Assembly: GCA_026397895.1 (NCBI GenBank) | Contig: JAPLTZ010000011.1 | Span: 1 to 9,602, forward strand | DNA from: Verrucomicrobiota bacterium | GTDB lineage: Bacteria; Verrucomicrobiota; Verrucomicrobiia; Limisphaerales; JAFMIX01 | Direction of reading: 5' to 3' | DNA length: 9,602 bases | Shown here: positions 1 through 6,510 of the stretch, piece by piece | Layout: the number at the start of each line of letters is the position of its first letter | Position numbering within the stretch: the first letter of the stretch is position 1 | Made by a program: the position numbers and the translations under genes | The notes under the pieces: model-generated | Databases searched by the model: none | What the model saw: the letters and a program-made list of their open reading frames with translations, nothing else | Told to the model about the DNA's origin: nothing

Positions 1-144
1 GTGCGCCGCGCGCAAGACCGTCACATATCCGGTCTTGAGCCGGGGATTGATGTCGGTGCCGTGCGCCTCGGCGGCGGCGAGGATGTAATCACCCTCCTTG
101 ATCAGCAGGCTGATAGGGAATTTGAATTTTGTTGGTGTGCCCAT
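1..144 (-). CDS. Hypothetical protein, N-terminal 48 residues (runs off window start)
   Basis: Open frame of exactly 48 codons from an ATG at 144 to the window edge. It begins MGTPTKFKFPISLLIKEGDY, followed by an alanine-rich stretch and a basic segment. It is preceded by the one convincing ribosome binding site in the window (AAAGGA, about 6 nt before the ATG), which decides this start. There is no signal peptide and no recognisable motif; the visible part looks like a soluble cytoplasmic protein. It lies downstream of amtB on the same strand, but a strong terminator and a candidate promoter lie between them, so it is probably its own transcription unit. I do not recognise the family and assign no function. 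Confidence 0.6.
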   Translation of the reverse strand, partial: MGTPTKFKFPISLLIKEGDYILAAAEAHGTDINPRLKTGYVTVLRAAH

Positions 145-206
145 AATTGTCCTTTGCTGTGATGATGCCTTTGGTTGAGTTTTGAACTGCCCGGTGTGAC
201 GGGCAA

Positions 207-234
207 AAAATATCCAAGCGAATATCCGAGGCAA
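207..234 (-). promoter_or_regulatory. Candidate sigma-70-type promoter for the partial gene at 1-144
   Basis: On the minus strand a TTGCCT box (234-229) is followed, after a 16-bp spacer, by TATTTT (212-207), about 63 nt upstream of the ATG at 144. A small GC hairpin (189-193 with 200-204) lies in the inferred leader. The position just after the amtB terminator suits an independent promoter. The match is moderate and there is no experimental support. Confidence 0.35.
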
Positions 235-251
235 GAAAATTTTTCCGGCGG

Positions 252-295
252 GTTAAAAGCAAAGAAAAGCGGCGGGCGACTTTCGTCGCCCGCCG
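252..295 (-). terminator. Intrinsic terminator of the glnK-amtB unit
   Basis: Read on the minus strand, an 11-bp perfect GC-rich stem (295-285 with 280-270) closes on a GAAA tetraloop. It is followed by a T-rich tract of the form GCTTTTCTTTGCTTTT (269-252). It begins about 43 nt after the amtB stop codon, so it fits a classic Rho-independent terminator for that transcript. Confidence 0.9.
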
Positions 296-337
296 GTGCA
301 TTTTCTGTTTTCTGTTCCTCCTTGGCCTGATGCCAAA

Positions 338-1843
338 TTATTGTCCCGCGCCGTGGTAGCCTTCTTCGCCGTGTTCCGCGAGGTCGAGGCCGATGCTTTC
401 ATTCTCCTCGCTCGGGCGCAGGCCGATGGTGAACTTCACCACGTAGGCAATGATGACTGTGCCGACAATCGCCAGCGCGAGCGTCACGCCGATGGCCTTC
501 AACTGCTCCACGAAGAGCGGTTGGAAGAACGTGTCGGTGACTTGCGTCTTCAGGTTGGTGACGAGGTTGGCGTTGGCGGAATTGCGCGCCAGCATGCCGG
601 TCATCAGCGCGCCGAGCGTGCCGCCGACGGCGTGGACGCCGAAGGTATCCAGCGCGTCGTCATAACCGAACCAGCCCTTGACCTTGTAGCAGAAGAACCA
701 CGGGACGATGCCCGCCGCAAGGCCGATGAGGATCGCGCCGCCCGCCGTGATGAAACCGCAAGCAGGAGTCACAACAACCAGGCCCGCGACCGCGCCGGAG
801 CAGTAGCCGAGCACGCTGGGCTTGCCGCGGGTGATCCATTCCATCAGCGGCCACACGAAGCAGGCGACCGCCGTGGCGATGGTCGTGGTCATGAAGGCGT
901 TTGCCGCCACACCGTCAGCCGCCACGGCCGAACCGGCGTTGAAACCATACCAGCCGACCCAGAGCATGCCCGTGCCGATGGCGCAGAGCACCATGCTGTG
1001 CGGGGCGAGCGATTCCTTGCCGAAGCCTTTGCGCTTGCCGAGGATCAAGCAGAGGATGAGCGCGCTCCAGCCGGAGCTCATGTGAACGACCGTGCCGCCG
1101 GCGAAGTCAATCGCCTTGATGGAGGCCGCGGCGTTCCAGACGCCGTTCATCGCGCCGTTGATGCCCCAGATCATGTGGGCGAGCGGGAAGTAAACGACGA
1201 CCATCCAGATCGCGACGAAGGCGAGGATGGCGCTGAACTTCATGCGTTCCGCGATCGCGCCGAGAATCAGCGCGGGCGTGATGATGGCGAACATCAGCTG
1301 ATACATGGAGAACACGTTGTGCGAAACCCAGTAGGCGTAGTTGGTGTTCGGCAATGAATCCACAGCCTTGAGCATGGCGAATTTCATGTTGCCGACGACG
1401 CCGCCGATGATGTCCGTGCCGTCCGCGAAGACCATGCTGTAGCCGAAGACCACCCAGAGCACCGTCACCAAGCCAGCGATGCCGAAGCATTGGGCGATGA
1501 CGGAGAGGATGTTCTTCCGACGCACGAGGCCGCCGTAGAACAGGAACAGGCCGGGCAGCGTCATGAACAACACCAGCGCGGAGCTGGTCATCATCCAGGC
1601 GTTGTGGCCCGGCCCGGCAGTGGCCGAGGTGGGCGTGACGAGGCCGGTGGGGATGACGCCTTTGGCGTCCTTCAGCGCGGCGGTAGGATCGGTGTTGTTC
1701 ACATACGCCTCGACGGAAGCGAGGCGTTGTTCGAGCGACGGCGCGGGCGGCGGAGTGGCGGCGGGCTTGTCTTCGGCGCGCACTGTGAGAACGCCGAACG
1801 TCGTTGCGGCGAGCAAACCAAGGGTCAGGATAAATCGTTTCAT
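338..1843 (-). CDS. amtB: Ammonium channel Amt with signal peptide and periplasmic N-terminal extension
   Basis: 501-residue Amt/Mep/Rh-family ammonium channel of the inner membrane. Residues 1-23 look like a cleavable signal peptide ending VRA. A Pro/Ala-rich linker and short helical segment follow to about residue 78, then the 11-helix core. Core landmarks fit E. coli AmtB: F185 in MYQLMFAII for the recruitment gate, W226 nearby, and the twin pore histidines H223 (AHMIWG) and H404 (FGVHAVGG). The C-terminal tail has the GLDLAEHGEEGY region that contacts PII in this family. The start at 1843 lacks a clear Shine-Dalgarno sequence but is fixed by the signal peptide. It lies 32 bp after glnK on the same strand, so co-transcription and GlnK gating are expected. 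The N-terminal extension is longer than in E. coli, and nothing suggests damage. Confidence 0.96.
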   Translation of the reverse strand: MKRFILTLGLLAATTFGVLTVRAEDKPAATPPPAPSLEQRLASVEAYVNNTDPTAALKDAKGVIPTGLVTPTSATAGPGHNAWMMTSSALVLFMTLPGLFLFYGGLVRRKNILSVIAQCFGIAGLVTVLWVVFGYSMVFADGTDIIGGVVGNMKFAMLKAVDSLPNTNYAYWVSHNVFSMYQLMFAIITPALILGAIAERMKFSAILAFVAIWMVVVYFPLAHMIWGINGAMNGVWNAAASIKAIDFAGGTVVHMSSGWSALILCLILGKRKGFGKESLAPHSMVLCAIGTGMLWVGWYGFNAGSAVAADGVAANAFMTTTIATAVACFVWPLMEWITRGKPSVLGYCSGAVAGLVVVTPACGFITAGGAILIGLAAGIVPWFFCYKVKGWFGYDDALDTFGVHAVGGTLGALMTGMLARNSANANLVTNLKTQVTDTFFQPLFVEQLKAIGVTLALAIVGTVIIAYVVKFTIGLRPSEENESIGLDLAEHGEEGYHGAGQ

Positions 1844-1875
1844 ATTTTTAATGTGTGGAGTTGGGATTGGTTGAT

Positions 1876-2214
1876 TTATACGGCGCTTTCACCTTTTTCC
1901 TCGGTGCGGATGCGGATGACCTGTTCCACGGCGGAGACGAACAGCTTGCCGTCGCCGATCTTGCCGGTCTTGGCGGCCTTGACGATGGCGGTAAGCGCGG
2001 ACTCGACCTTGTCATCGCCGATGACGATTTCGAGTTTGATCTTGGGCAGGAAGTCCACGGTGTATTCGCTGCCGCGATAGATTTCCGTGTGGCCCTTCTG
2101 CCGGCCGAAGCCCTTGACTTCGGTGACGGTCATGCCTTCGATGCCGACTTCGCCGAGGGCGTCTTTGACTTCCTCCAGTTTGAACGGTTTGATGATTGCT
2201 TCGATTTTTTTCAT
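1876..2214 (-). CDS. glnK: Nitrogen regulatory protein PII
   Basis: 112-residue PII signal protein, the normal family length. The whole sequence fits the family: N-terminal KKIEAIIKPFKLEEVK, TEVKGFGRQKGHTEIYRGSEY including the T-loop, and the C-terminal signature TGKIGDGKLFV with VIRIRT. T-loop Tyr51, the uridylylation site in proteobacterial PII, is present. PII trimers bind ATP/ADP and 2-oxoglutarate and block Amt channels when nitrogen is plentiful. The start at 2214 is chosen because it gives the conserved N-terminus. The frame stays open upstream to 2322, but that part lies over a palindromic leader and resembles no PII. No Shine-Dalgarno sequence is seen. Linkage to amtB favours the name glnK over glnB. 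Confidence 0.95.
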   Translation of the reverse strand: MKKIEAIIKPFKLEEVKDALGEVGIEGMTVTEVKGFGRQKGHTEIYRGSEYTVDFLPKIKLEIVIGDDKVESALTAIVKAAKTGKIGDGKLFVSAVEQVIRIRTEEKGESAV

Positions 2215-2239
2215 AATTTTTTGTCTGTCGTTTCGCCGT

Positions 2240-2347
2240 GTTGCAAACCTGCCAGCAGCGGGCCGCTCTGATCGGGTGCGTGCCCCGACCTCCTTATTGG
2301 TCCTCGCAGGCACGAACCGCACGACCGCTGCTGGCTCGGTTCACAAC
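2240..2347 (-). promoter_or_regulatory. Highly structured leader upstream of glnK (candidate cis-regulatory RNA)
   Basis: On the minus strand, GCCAGCAGCGG (2335-2325) is perfectly complementary to CCGCTGCTGGC (2261-2251). Just outside it, GTTGTGAACC (2347-2338) pairs along its length with GGTTTGCAAC (2249-2240) through eight Watson-Crick and two G-U pairs. Together they give a 21-bp helix with a small internal loop. Inside are further possible helices: 2322-2318 with 2280-2276, 2312-2309 with 2284-2281, and 2302-2299 with 2290-2287, the last closed by an eight-base loop AATAAGGA. The 3' side of the element ends 25 nt before the glnK ATG. I do not recognise a known riboswitch class. It could instead be an RNA-stabilising hairpin or a palindromic repeat element. 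Confidence 0.6.
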
Positions 2348-2360
2348 TTGGCCGTCGTTT

Positions 2361-2377
2361 AGCAGCGGCGATGCCAA
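2361..2377 (-). promoter_or_regulatory. Candidate sigma-54 promoter of glnK-amtB
   Basis: The minus strand reads TTGGCAT, five bases, CTGCT. The GG (2375-2374) and GC (2363-2362) pairs are separated by exactly 10 bp, the spacing required for -24/-12 sigma-54 promoters (consensus TGGCAC-N5-TTGCA). The implied start is near 2350, giving a leader of about 136 nt that opens at the base of the large hairpin. Control of glnK-amtB by sigma-54 and NtrC is well known in proteobacteria. Whether this organism does the same is inference, and single matches of this kind occur by chance. Confidence 0.45.
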
Positions 2378-2437
2378 CCGGTTTCGGGCGCGGGCGGCGG
2401 GCGGGTTTGAGGCCTGCAAACATTGGAGAAAATAACG

Positions 2438-2452
2438 ACAGAAGATTTCTGT
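2438..2452. other. Short perfect palindrome ACAGAA-GAT-TTCTGT
   Basis: Six-base perfect arms around a three-base centre, about 95 bp upstream of the inferred glnK start site and about 90 bp downstream of the permease stop codon. On the minus strand it could form a short hairpin followed by CGTTATTTTC, a weak terminator for the permease. Alternatively it could be a dimeric regulator site for glnK. The sequence does not decide between them. Confidence 0.3.
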
Positions 2453-2484
2453 GGAAAAATTTCGTGCGGGTCGCGAAAGCGGGA

Positions 2485-2513
2485 TTTGACCAGCGTGGAT
2501 TGTTTTGACCAGC
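2485..2513. repeat. Two direct copies of TTTGACCAGC, 19 bp apart
   Basis: Identical 10-mers at 2485-2494 and 2504-2513 lie in the 329-bp gap between the permease stop (2544) and the glnK start (2214). They are centred about 150 bp upstream of the inferred sigma-54 start site, a distance where enhancer-binding activators often bind. The motif does not match the NtrC consensus, so a regulatory role is speculative. Apart from this repeat, the palindrome at 2438, the promoter candidate and the leader, I see nothing else in this gap. Confidence 0.4.
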
Positions 2514-2543
2514 AATGAAACGGAGCGATTGGACGGGCGAAAA

Positions 2544-4256
2544 CTAGCTGTGGATGACGAGCTGGATGTTTTCCGGGAGGCTCTTGGCGACTTCGGTGAT
2601 GACGTTGCCTTTGAGCAGGCGGGCGAGGTTGGTGCGGTGGGAGGCGCCGAGCATGAGCACGTCCGTGCCGATGGTGGCGGTGATGTCGAGGATGGTGGCC
2701 GCCGGGTTGTCGCTCACGATGTAGATGGGCACGACGGTGACGCCGATTTCCTGGCCGAGCTGGATCATGGCATACATGATCTGCGCGGCCTGGGTGTCGT
2801 CCTGCCAGCGCGGGCGTTCGAGGTTGGCGAGCGGGCCGGGGAGGTTGACGGCGAGTTCCTTGATGTAGAGGACGTAGAGGTTGCCCTGGCGGAACTTGGC
2901 TTCCTCGATGGCGAAGCGCAGCACGGGCGTGAGGCCGCGCGCGGCGACAAGGATGGACTGGCCGGGCGTGAGGTTGGGGCGGAAGTGGGCGGCGAATTCG
3001 GGGCTGACGGCGGCGGCGAGTTCGCGTTTGATGATGATGGTCTCGAAGCCGGCGTGTTTCATCGCCCACCAACGGAGCGCGAAACCGATGCCGAGCACGC
3101 AGGCGGCGAAGAACAGGGCGGCGGGCTTGGTCTTGGCGATGGTGATTTCCACGGCGAAGAGGATGAGGAACGTGCCGACCATGATGGCGCGTTCCCACAG
3201 TTTCAGTTTCAGCCGCTGGTTGAAGCAGCAGGAGCCGAGGTTCACGGTGATTGCGCCGACGACGCCGATGGCATACATGTCCGCCAGCGAATGGAGGTCG
3301 CGCGACAGCACGACAAGGATCATCGGCAGCCCGACGGCTACGATGAGCGGCAGCCACGGCACGCCGTGGGAGTTGAGCTTGGTGAACGGTTGCGGCATCT
3401 CGCGGTCGCGCGCGAGCATGTAGATCAGGCCGATCATCGCGGCGAGCGCGGTGTTGACGGCGCTCAACAGCAGCAGGCCGACCACCAACCCGATGAAGAC
3501 GCCGAAAATCTGCCCGACGTGCGGGCCGAAGGTGAGCGTGCCGTAGTGTTCGCCGAGGAAGCGCAACATGTCCTCGTAGCGCGCCTTGATGTCGGCGGCG
3601 GAGACGTCGTTCATGGAAAGCATCGCCCAGCCGAGCAGCGCGGTGCCGAAGACGACTTCAAAGGCGACGGGGTAGATGGATTTCTTGGCGGTGGCGCTGA
3701 CGTTGGGAGCTTCGGGTGTGGAGCCGGGGTTGAGCTTCATCACGCCGGTGAGGTTGGCGATGGCTTCCACGCCGCTCAACGCGAGGATGACGCCGCAGAA
3801 GGCGATCCAGTTCATCCCGAACGATTCGTGCGGCGGCTCAAGCTGGTTGAGCGAGAGGTGCGGCGCGCTCAAGGCGATGATGCCCACCACGACCACGACC
3901 ATCGGCAGGGCCAGCAGGACGGCGAGGCTGCCGGAATGTTTCGGGCCGAAGTAATTGATGAAGCCGACCAGCAGGATGAAGCCGAGCGTGGCCAGCTTGA
4001 CGTGCTCGCGGCTGATGCCGAAATAGCTCATCGCATCCCAGCAGCTCATTGCCGCCGTGACCATGAAATCCGCGATCAGCAGCAGCGAGCCGAGCACCGC
4101 CAGCACGCGGCTTTGTTCGCGCGCCGCCGAGTAAACGCCGCCGCCGTCCGGGAAGTTCTTGACGTAGGCCTTGCTCGTGCCCCAATCACCGTAGAGCAGG
4201 GCGGCGGCGCGGGCCCAACCGAGGTTGCGCGGGCGGTGCATTCCGATGCTTTCCAT
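2544..4256 (-). CDS. APC-superfamily permease with C-terminal Usp-like domain, TM1-TM2 apparently missing
   Basis: 570 residues from the ATG at 4256. Residues about 50-395 are mostly membrane helices of the amino acid-polyamine-organocation (APC) type, including the TM6-like SGVEAIANLTG near 161-171. Residues about 434-569 resemble a universal stress protein domain (SILVAARG at the start, LARLLKGNV and QLVIHS at the end), probably cytoplasmic. The substrate is unknown. The start is limited by the tRNA-Pro gene ending at 4298. The open frame continues through that tRNA to 4547 but cannot code there, and Met6 (4241) is an alternative start. No good Shine-Dalgarno sequence is seen. The protein runs from LLYGDWGTSKAYV (to residue 32) straight into KNFPDGGGVYSAAR. 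In APC proteins the first segment precedes or starts TM1 and the second follows TM2, so roughly 40-50 residues seem absent, in frame, around 4158-4163. It may be a non-functional transporter or an assembly error. Confidence 0.8.
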   Translation of the reverse strand: MESIGMHRPRNLGWARAAALLYGDWGTSKAYVKNFPDGGGVYSAAREQSRVLAVLGSLLLIADFMVTAAMSCWDAMSYFGISREHVKLATLGFILLVGFINYFGPKHSGSLAVLLALPMVVVVVGIIALSAPHLSLNQLEPPHESFGMNWIAFCGVILALSGVEAIANLTGVMKLNPGSTPEAPNVSATAKKSIYPVAFEVVFGTALLGWAMLSMNDVSAADIKARYEDMLRFLGEHYGTLTFGPHVGQIFGVFIGLVVGLLLLSAVNTALAAMIGLIYMLARDREMPQPFTKLNSHGVPWLPLIVAVGLPMILVVLSRDLHSLADMYAIGVVGAITVNLGSCCFNQRLKLKLWERAIMVGTFLILFAVEITIAKTKPAALFFAACVLGIGFALRWWAMKHAGFETIIIKRELAAAVSPEFAAHFRPNLTPGQSILVAARGLTPVLRFAIEEAKFRQGNLYVLYIKELAVNLPGPLANLERPRWQDDTQAAQIMYAMIQLGQEIGVTVVPIYIVSDNPAATILDITATIGTDVLMLGASHRTNLARLLKGNVITEVAKSLPENIQLVIHS

Positions 4257-4297
4257 TTGGGCGGGAGTGTAGGGAACGAAGGGGAAAAGTCGAGAAA

Positions 4298-4375
4298 TGG
4301 TCGGAGCGACAGGATTCGAACCTGCGACGTCTTGGACCCAAACCAAGTGCTCTAGCCAGGCTGAGCTACGCTCCG
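4298..4375 (-). tRNA. tRNA-Pro (UGG), CCA encoded
   Basis: Complete 78-nt cloverleaf. The acceptor stem CGGAGCG pairs perfectly with CGCTCCG, the D arm is GCTC/GAGC, and the anticodon stem CTTGG/CCAAG carries a TTTGGGT loop with anticodon TGG. The T arm GCAGG/CCTGT has a TTCGAAT loop. A73 and an encoded CCA follow. It lies 41 nt upstream of the permease ATG on the same strand with no terminator between, so the two may share a transcript. A weak promoter-like TAGTTACT lies about 13 nt upstream of the 5' end. In the 177 bp between this gene and the GH110-like gene I see only a 6-bp hairpin (4484-4489 with 4495-4500). Confidence 0.97.
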
Positions 4376-4552
4376 GTTGCGCGACAGTAACTACCAAAAC
4401 CGCGCCGGAGGCAATGCCTAATTCTGTCCGACGAATGTTCTTCGCGATGAATCGTCTCCGCGCTTTACTCCGGCTGCCGGGTTGCGGTTTAATCAACCGC
4501 GATTGGCCGGCCTTCGGCTTCGCCTTTCGCGCCGGCTGATTTTCCAACGAAC

Positions 4553-6214
4553 ATGAAAATATTTTCCTGCTGCGTGCTGGCTGCCGCGACCGCCGCCGTT
4601 ACTTTCGTCCTGCCCGCCGCCGCGCTGGACGTGACGCAGTTCGGCGCGATTCCCGACGATGGGAAGGACGACACCGGGGCGTTTCTCGCCGCGTTTCAGG
4701 CGGTGCAGACCAACGCCACGAAGCTGATTGAAATTCCGAAGGGCCGTTACCATTTGCGCGCGGATGGCAACCCGCGTAATCGAGGAATACTTTTCCCGGT
4801 GACGCGCACGGACGGGCTGACCATTCGCGGGCCGGGCGCGGAACTGATGATGAGCGGCGTCGCCGGAGTTTTTTATTTCACCGAGTGCCAGAACATCACC
4901 GTGGAAGGCCTGACGGTGGATTGGGAACGTCCGGATTTTTCCCAGGGGACGGTGATTACCAACGGCGTCCGGCAGTTCGACGTGCGGGTGGAGGACGGCT
5001 TTCCCGTGCAAGGCGGCGAGGCGGTCACCTCGTTCATGAGTTACGACCCGGCGACGCGGTTGCCCTATGGCAAGGACCTGGATGTCTATGACAGCGTCGA
5101 GAAAACCGAGCTGGTCCGCCCGCAGGTGCTGCGCGTCTTTCTGAAACGCAACATTCCGGTGAAGGTCGGGACGCTGCTGGTGCTGCGGCATCAGACTTAC
5201 GGGTCGGGTGTGTTCCGGTTTCATCGCTGCGCCGACGTGCGGGTGAACGACGTCACGGTTTTCACCTGTCCGGGAATGTCCCTGGTCGGCGGCGTCAGCA
5301 CGAATATCTCGTTGCAGCGTTACAATGTTTTGCTGCGACCGGGTTCGGGCCGGATGATGTCCGCCACGGCGGACGCCACGCATTTCGCGGGCTGCAAGGG
5401 AACGGTGTCGCTCACGGACTGCACGTTTGAAGGCATGGGCGACGACGGCATGAACGTGAAGAGCGGGCTTTACCTCACGGTCAAGGAGCGCGTGGACGAC
5501 CGCACGGTGCTCGGCCAGCACAATCTGAAAATGACGGACGTGCCGGACGCCGGCGATGTCATCGAGCTTTCGCACCCGGAAAATCTGCTGCCGTTCGCGA
5601 CCAACCGCGTGCTGGCGGCGAGCCTCGAATCCGGCACGAACCGGATTCACCGCGTCACGTTCGCCGAACCGCTGCCGGCGGAACTCCGCGTCGGCGACCT
5701 GCTGGGCAACGCCAGCCGCACGCCGAAGTTGCGGATGAAGAATTGCACCGTCCGCGCCAACCGCGCGCGCGGCGTGCTCTGCCAGACGCGCGACGCGGTC
5801 ATCGAGGGCTGTGCGTTCCGCAACTGCACCGGGCCGGGCGTGATGGTGCTGACGGAAATCAGCCATTTCCACGAGAGCATCGGCACGCGGAACGTGACGG
5901 TGCGGAGCAACCTTTTTGAAAACTGCAACCAAGGCGCGGCCACCGCCGAGGGCGTGCTGCTGGCGGCGGCGTGGTTGAAGAAATCCGCCTACCCGCCGCA
6001 GCCGGGCGTGCATCGGGATGTGACATTTGAAGGCAACCGCATCACCGGCTCGGCGAACAGCGCCATCTTCGCCGTCGGCGTGGACAGCCTCACCATTCGC
6101 AGCAACCTCATCCGGCAAGCCTGTTTGAAGCCGCGCAACGAAAATGCCCGCAGCGCCATCCGCGTGCTCGACTGCTCACGGGTGAACACGGAAGATTTGC
6201 GGTTGGCGGACTGA
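4553..6214 (+). CDS. Secreted parallel beta-helix enzyme, GH110-like (alpha-1,3-galactosidase family)
   Basis: 553 residues. A Sec signal peptide spans residues 1-24 (cut near PAAA-L). It is followed by the opening of many pectate-lyase-fold proteins, LDVTQFGAIPDDGKDDTGAF, and then many beta-helix coils with N-rich turns such as NITVEGL, NVTVRSNLF and DVTFEGNRI. The ADATHFAGCKG segment (272-282) and GMGDDGMNVKSG (294-305), with adjacent Asp297 and Asp298, resemble the catalytic region of GH110 enzymes. Those enzymes remove terminal alpha-1,3-galactose by an inverting mechanism that uses neighbouring Asp residues. It probably acts in the periplasm or outside the cell. The start has no Shine-Dalgarno sequence but is fixed by the signal peptide. 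A secreted sulfatase follows on the same strand, separated by tRNA-Lys, which suggests a glycan-degradation locus. Another beta-helix glycosidase or lyase family remains possible, as the assignment is from memory of motifs. Confidence 0.75.
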   Translation: MKIFSCCVLAAATAAVTFVLPAAALDVTQFGAIPDDGKDDTGAFLAAFQAVQTNATKLIEIPKGRYHLRADGNPRNRGILFPVTRTDGLTIRGPGAELMMSGVAGVFYFTECQNITVEGLTVDWERPDFSQGTVITNGVRQFDVRVEDGFPVQGGEAVTSFMSYDPATRLPYGKDLDVYDSVEKTELVRPQVLRVFLKRNIPVKVGTLLVLRHQTYGSGVFRFHRCADVRVNDVTVFTCPGMSLVGGVSTNISLQRYNVLLRPGSGRMMSATADATHFAGCKGTVSLTDCTFEGMGDDGMNVKSGLYLTVKERVDDRTVLGQHNLKMTDVPDAGDVIELSHPENLLPFATNRVLAASLESGTNRIHRVTFAEPLPAELRVGDLLGNASRTPKLRMKNCTVRANRARGVLCQTRDAVIEGCAFRNCTGPGVMVLTEISHFHESIGTRNVTVRSNLFENCNQGAATAEGVLLAAAWLKKSAYPPQPGVHRDVTFEGNRITGSANSAIFAVGVDSLTIRSNLIRQACLKPRNENARSAIRVLDCSRVNTEDLRLAD

Positions 6215-6216
6215 TG

Positions 6217-6257
6217 GGCGGCGCGCGCGTTCCAATTTGAACTTGCGCCCCGCCGCC
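6217..6257 (+). terminator. Stable GC hairpin just after the GH110-like gene
   Basis: GGCGGCG (6217-6223) pairs with CGCCGCC (6251-6257), GCGC (6225-6228) with GCGC (6245-6248), and GTTC (6229-6232) with GAAC (6239-6242), closing on a CAATTT loop. It starts two bases after the stop codon's last base. No T-tract follows, so it is not a classic intrinsic terminator. It may still mark or protect the mRNA 3' end before tRNA-Lys. Confidence 0.4.
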
Positions 6258-6295
6258 GGCTTGTGGCAAAGTCCGCGCCCTTGCAGCTTTTGGTT

Positions 6296-6371
<76 letters not shown>

Positions 6372-6510
6372 CTCTTTTTCTCGTCCTTTGATTGCAGGCA
6401 TACGCACTTGAAACCTTTTGCCGTGAACGACGTCTCATGTTGCGCCTGCCGCGCGATGCCGGTGGCGAGGCGGACGAATTGAACAACCCCGGACATTTTA
6501 CCAGCAAAGT

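Noticed and set aside
89..301. Possible 70-residue peptide after amtB with an upstream AAGGAGG
   Set aside because: The AAGGAGG lies about 16 nt from the ATG, too far. The frame runs through the terminator stem and T-tract and into the next gene's leader.
2240..2258. A second sigma-54-like TGGCA...TTTGCAA on the minus strand
   Set aside because: The GG and GC pairs are only 7 bp apart instead of 10, so it cannot be a -24/-12 promoter.
2215..2322. N-terminal extension of PII
   Set aside because: PII proteins begin with the KKIEAIIKPFK region. The extra 36 residues coincide with the palindromic leader.
2505..4355. 616-codon plus-strand open frame opposite the permease
   Set aside because: It is rich in Asp, Glu, His, Arg and Gly, lacks hydrophobic structure or any family pattern, and is the mirror of a clearly membrane-spanning minus-strand protein. 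High-GC third positions explain the open frame.
4257..4547. N-terminal extension of the permease frame to 4547
   Set aside because: It passes straight through tRNA-Pro. The translated part is the antisense of no gene and resembles only a read-through of the tRNA sequence.
4493..6118. 541-codon minus-strand open frame opposite the GH110-like gene
   Set aside because: The composition is dominated by His, Arg and Ala with no motif. The plus strand carries a signal peptide, beta-helix repeats and a catalytic motif.
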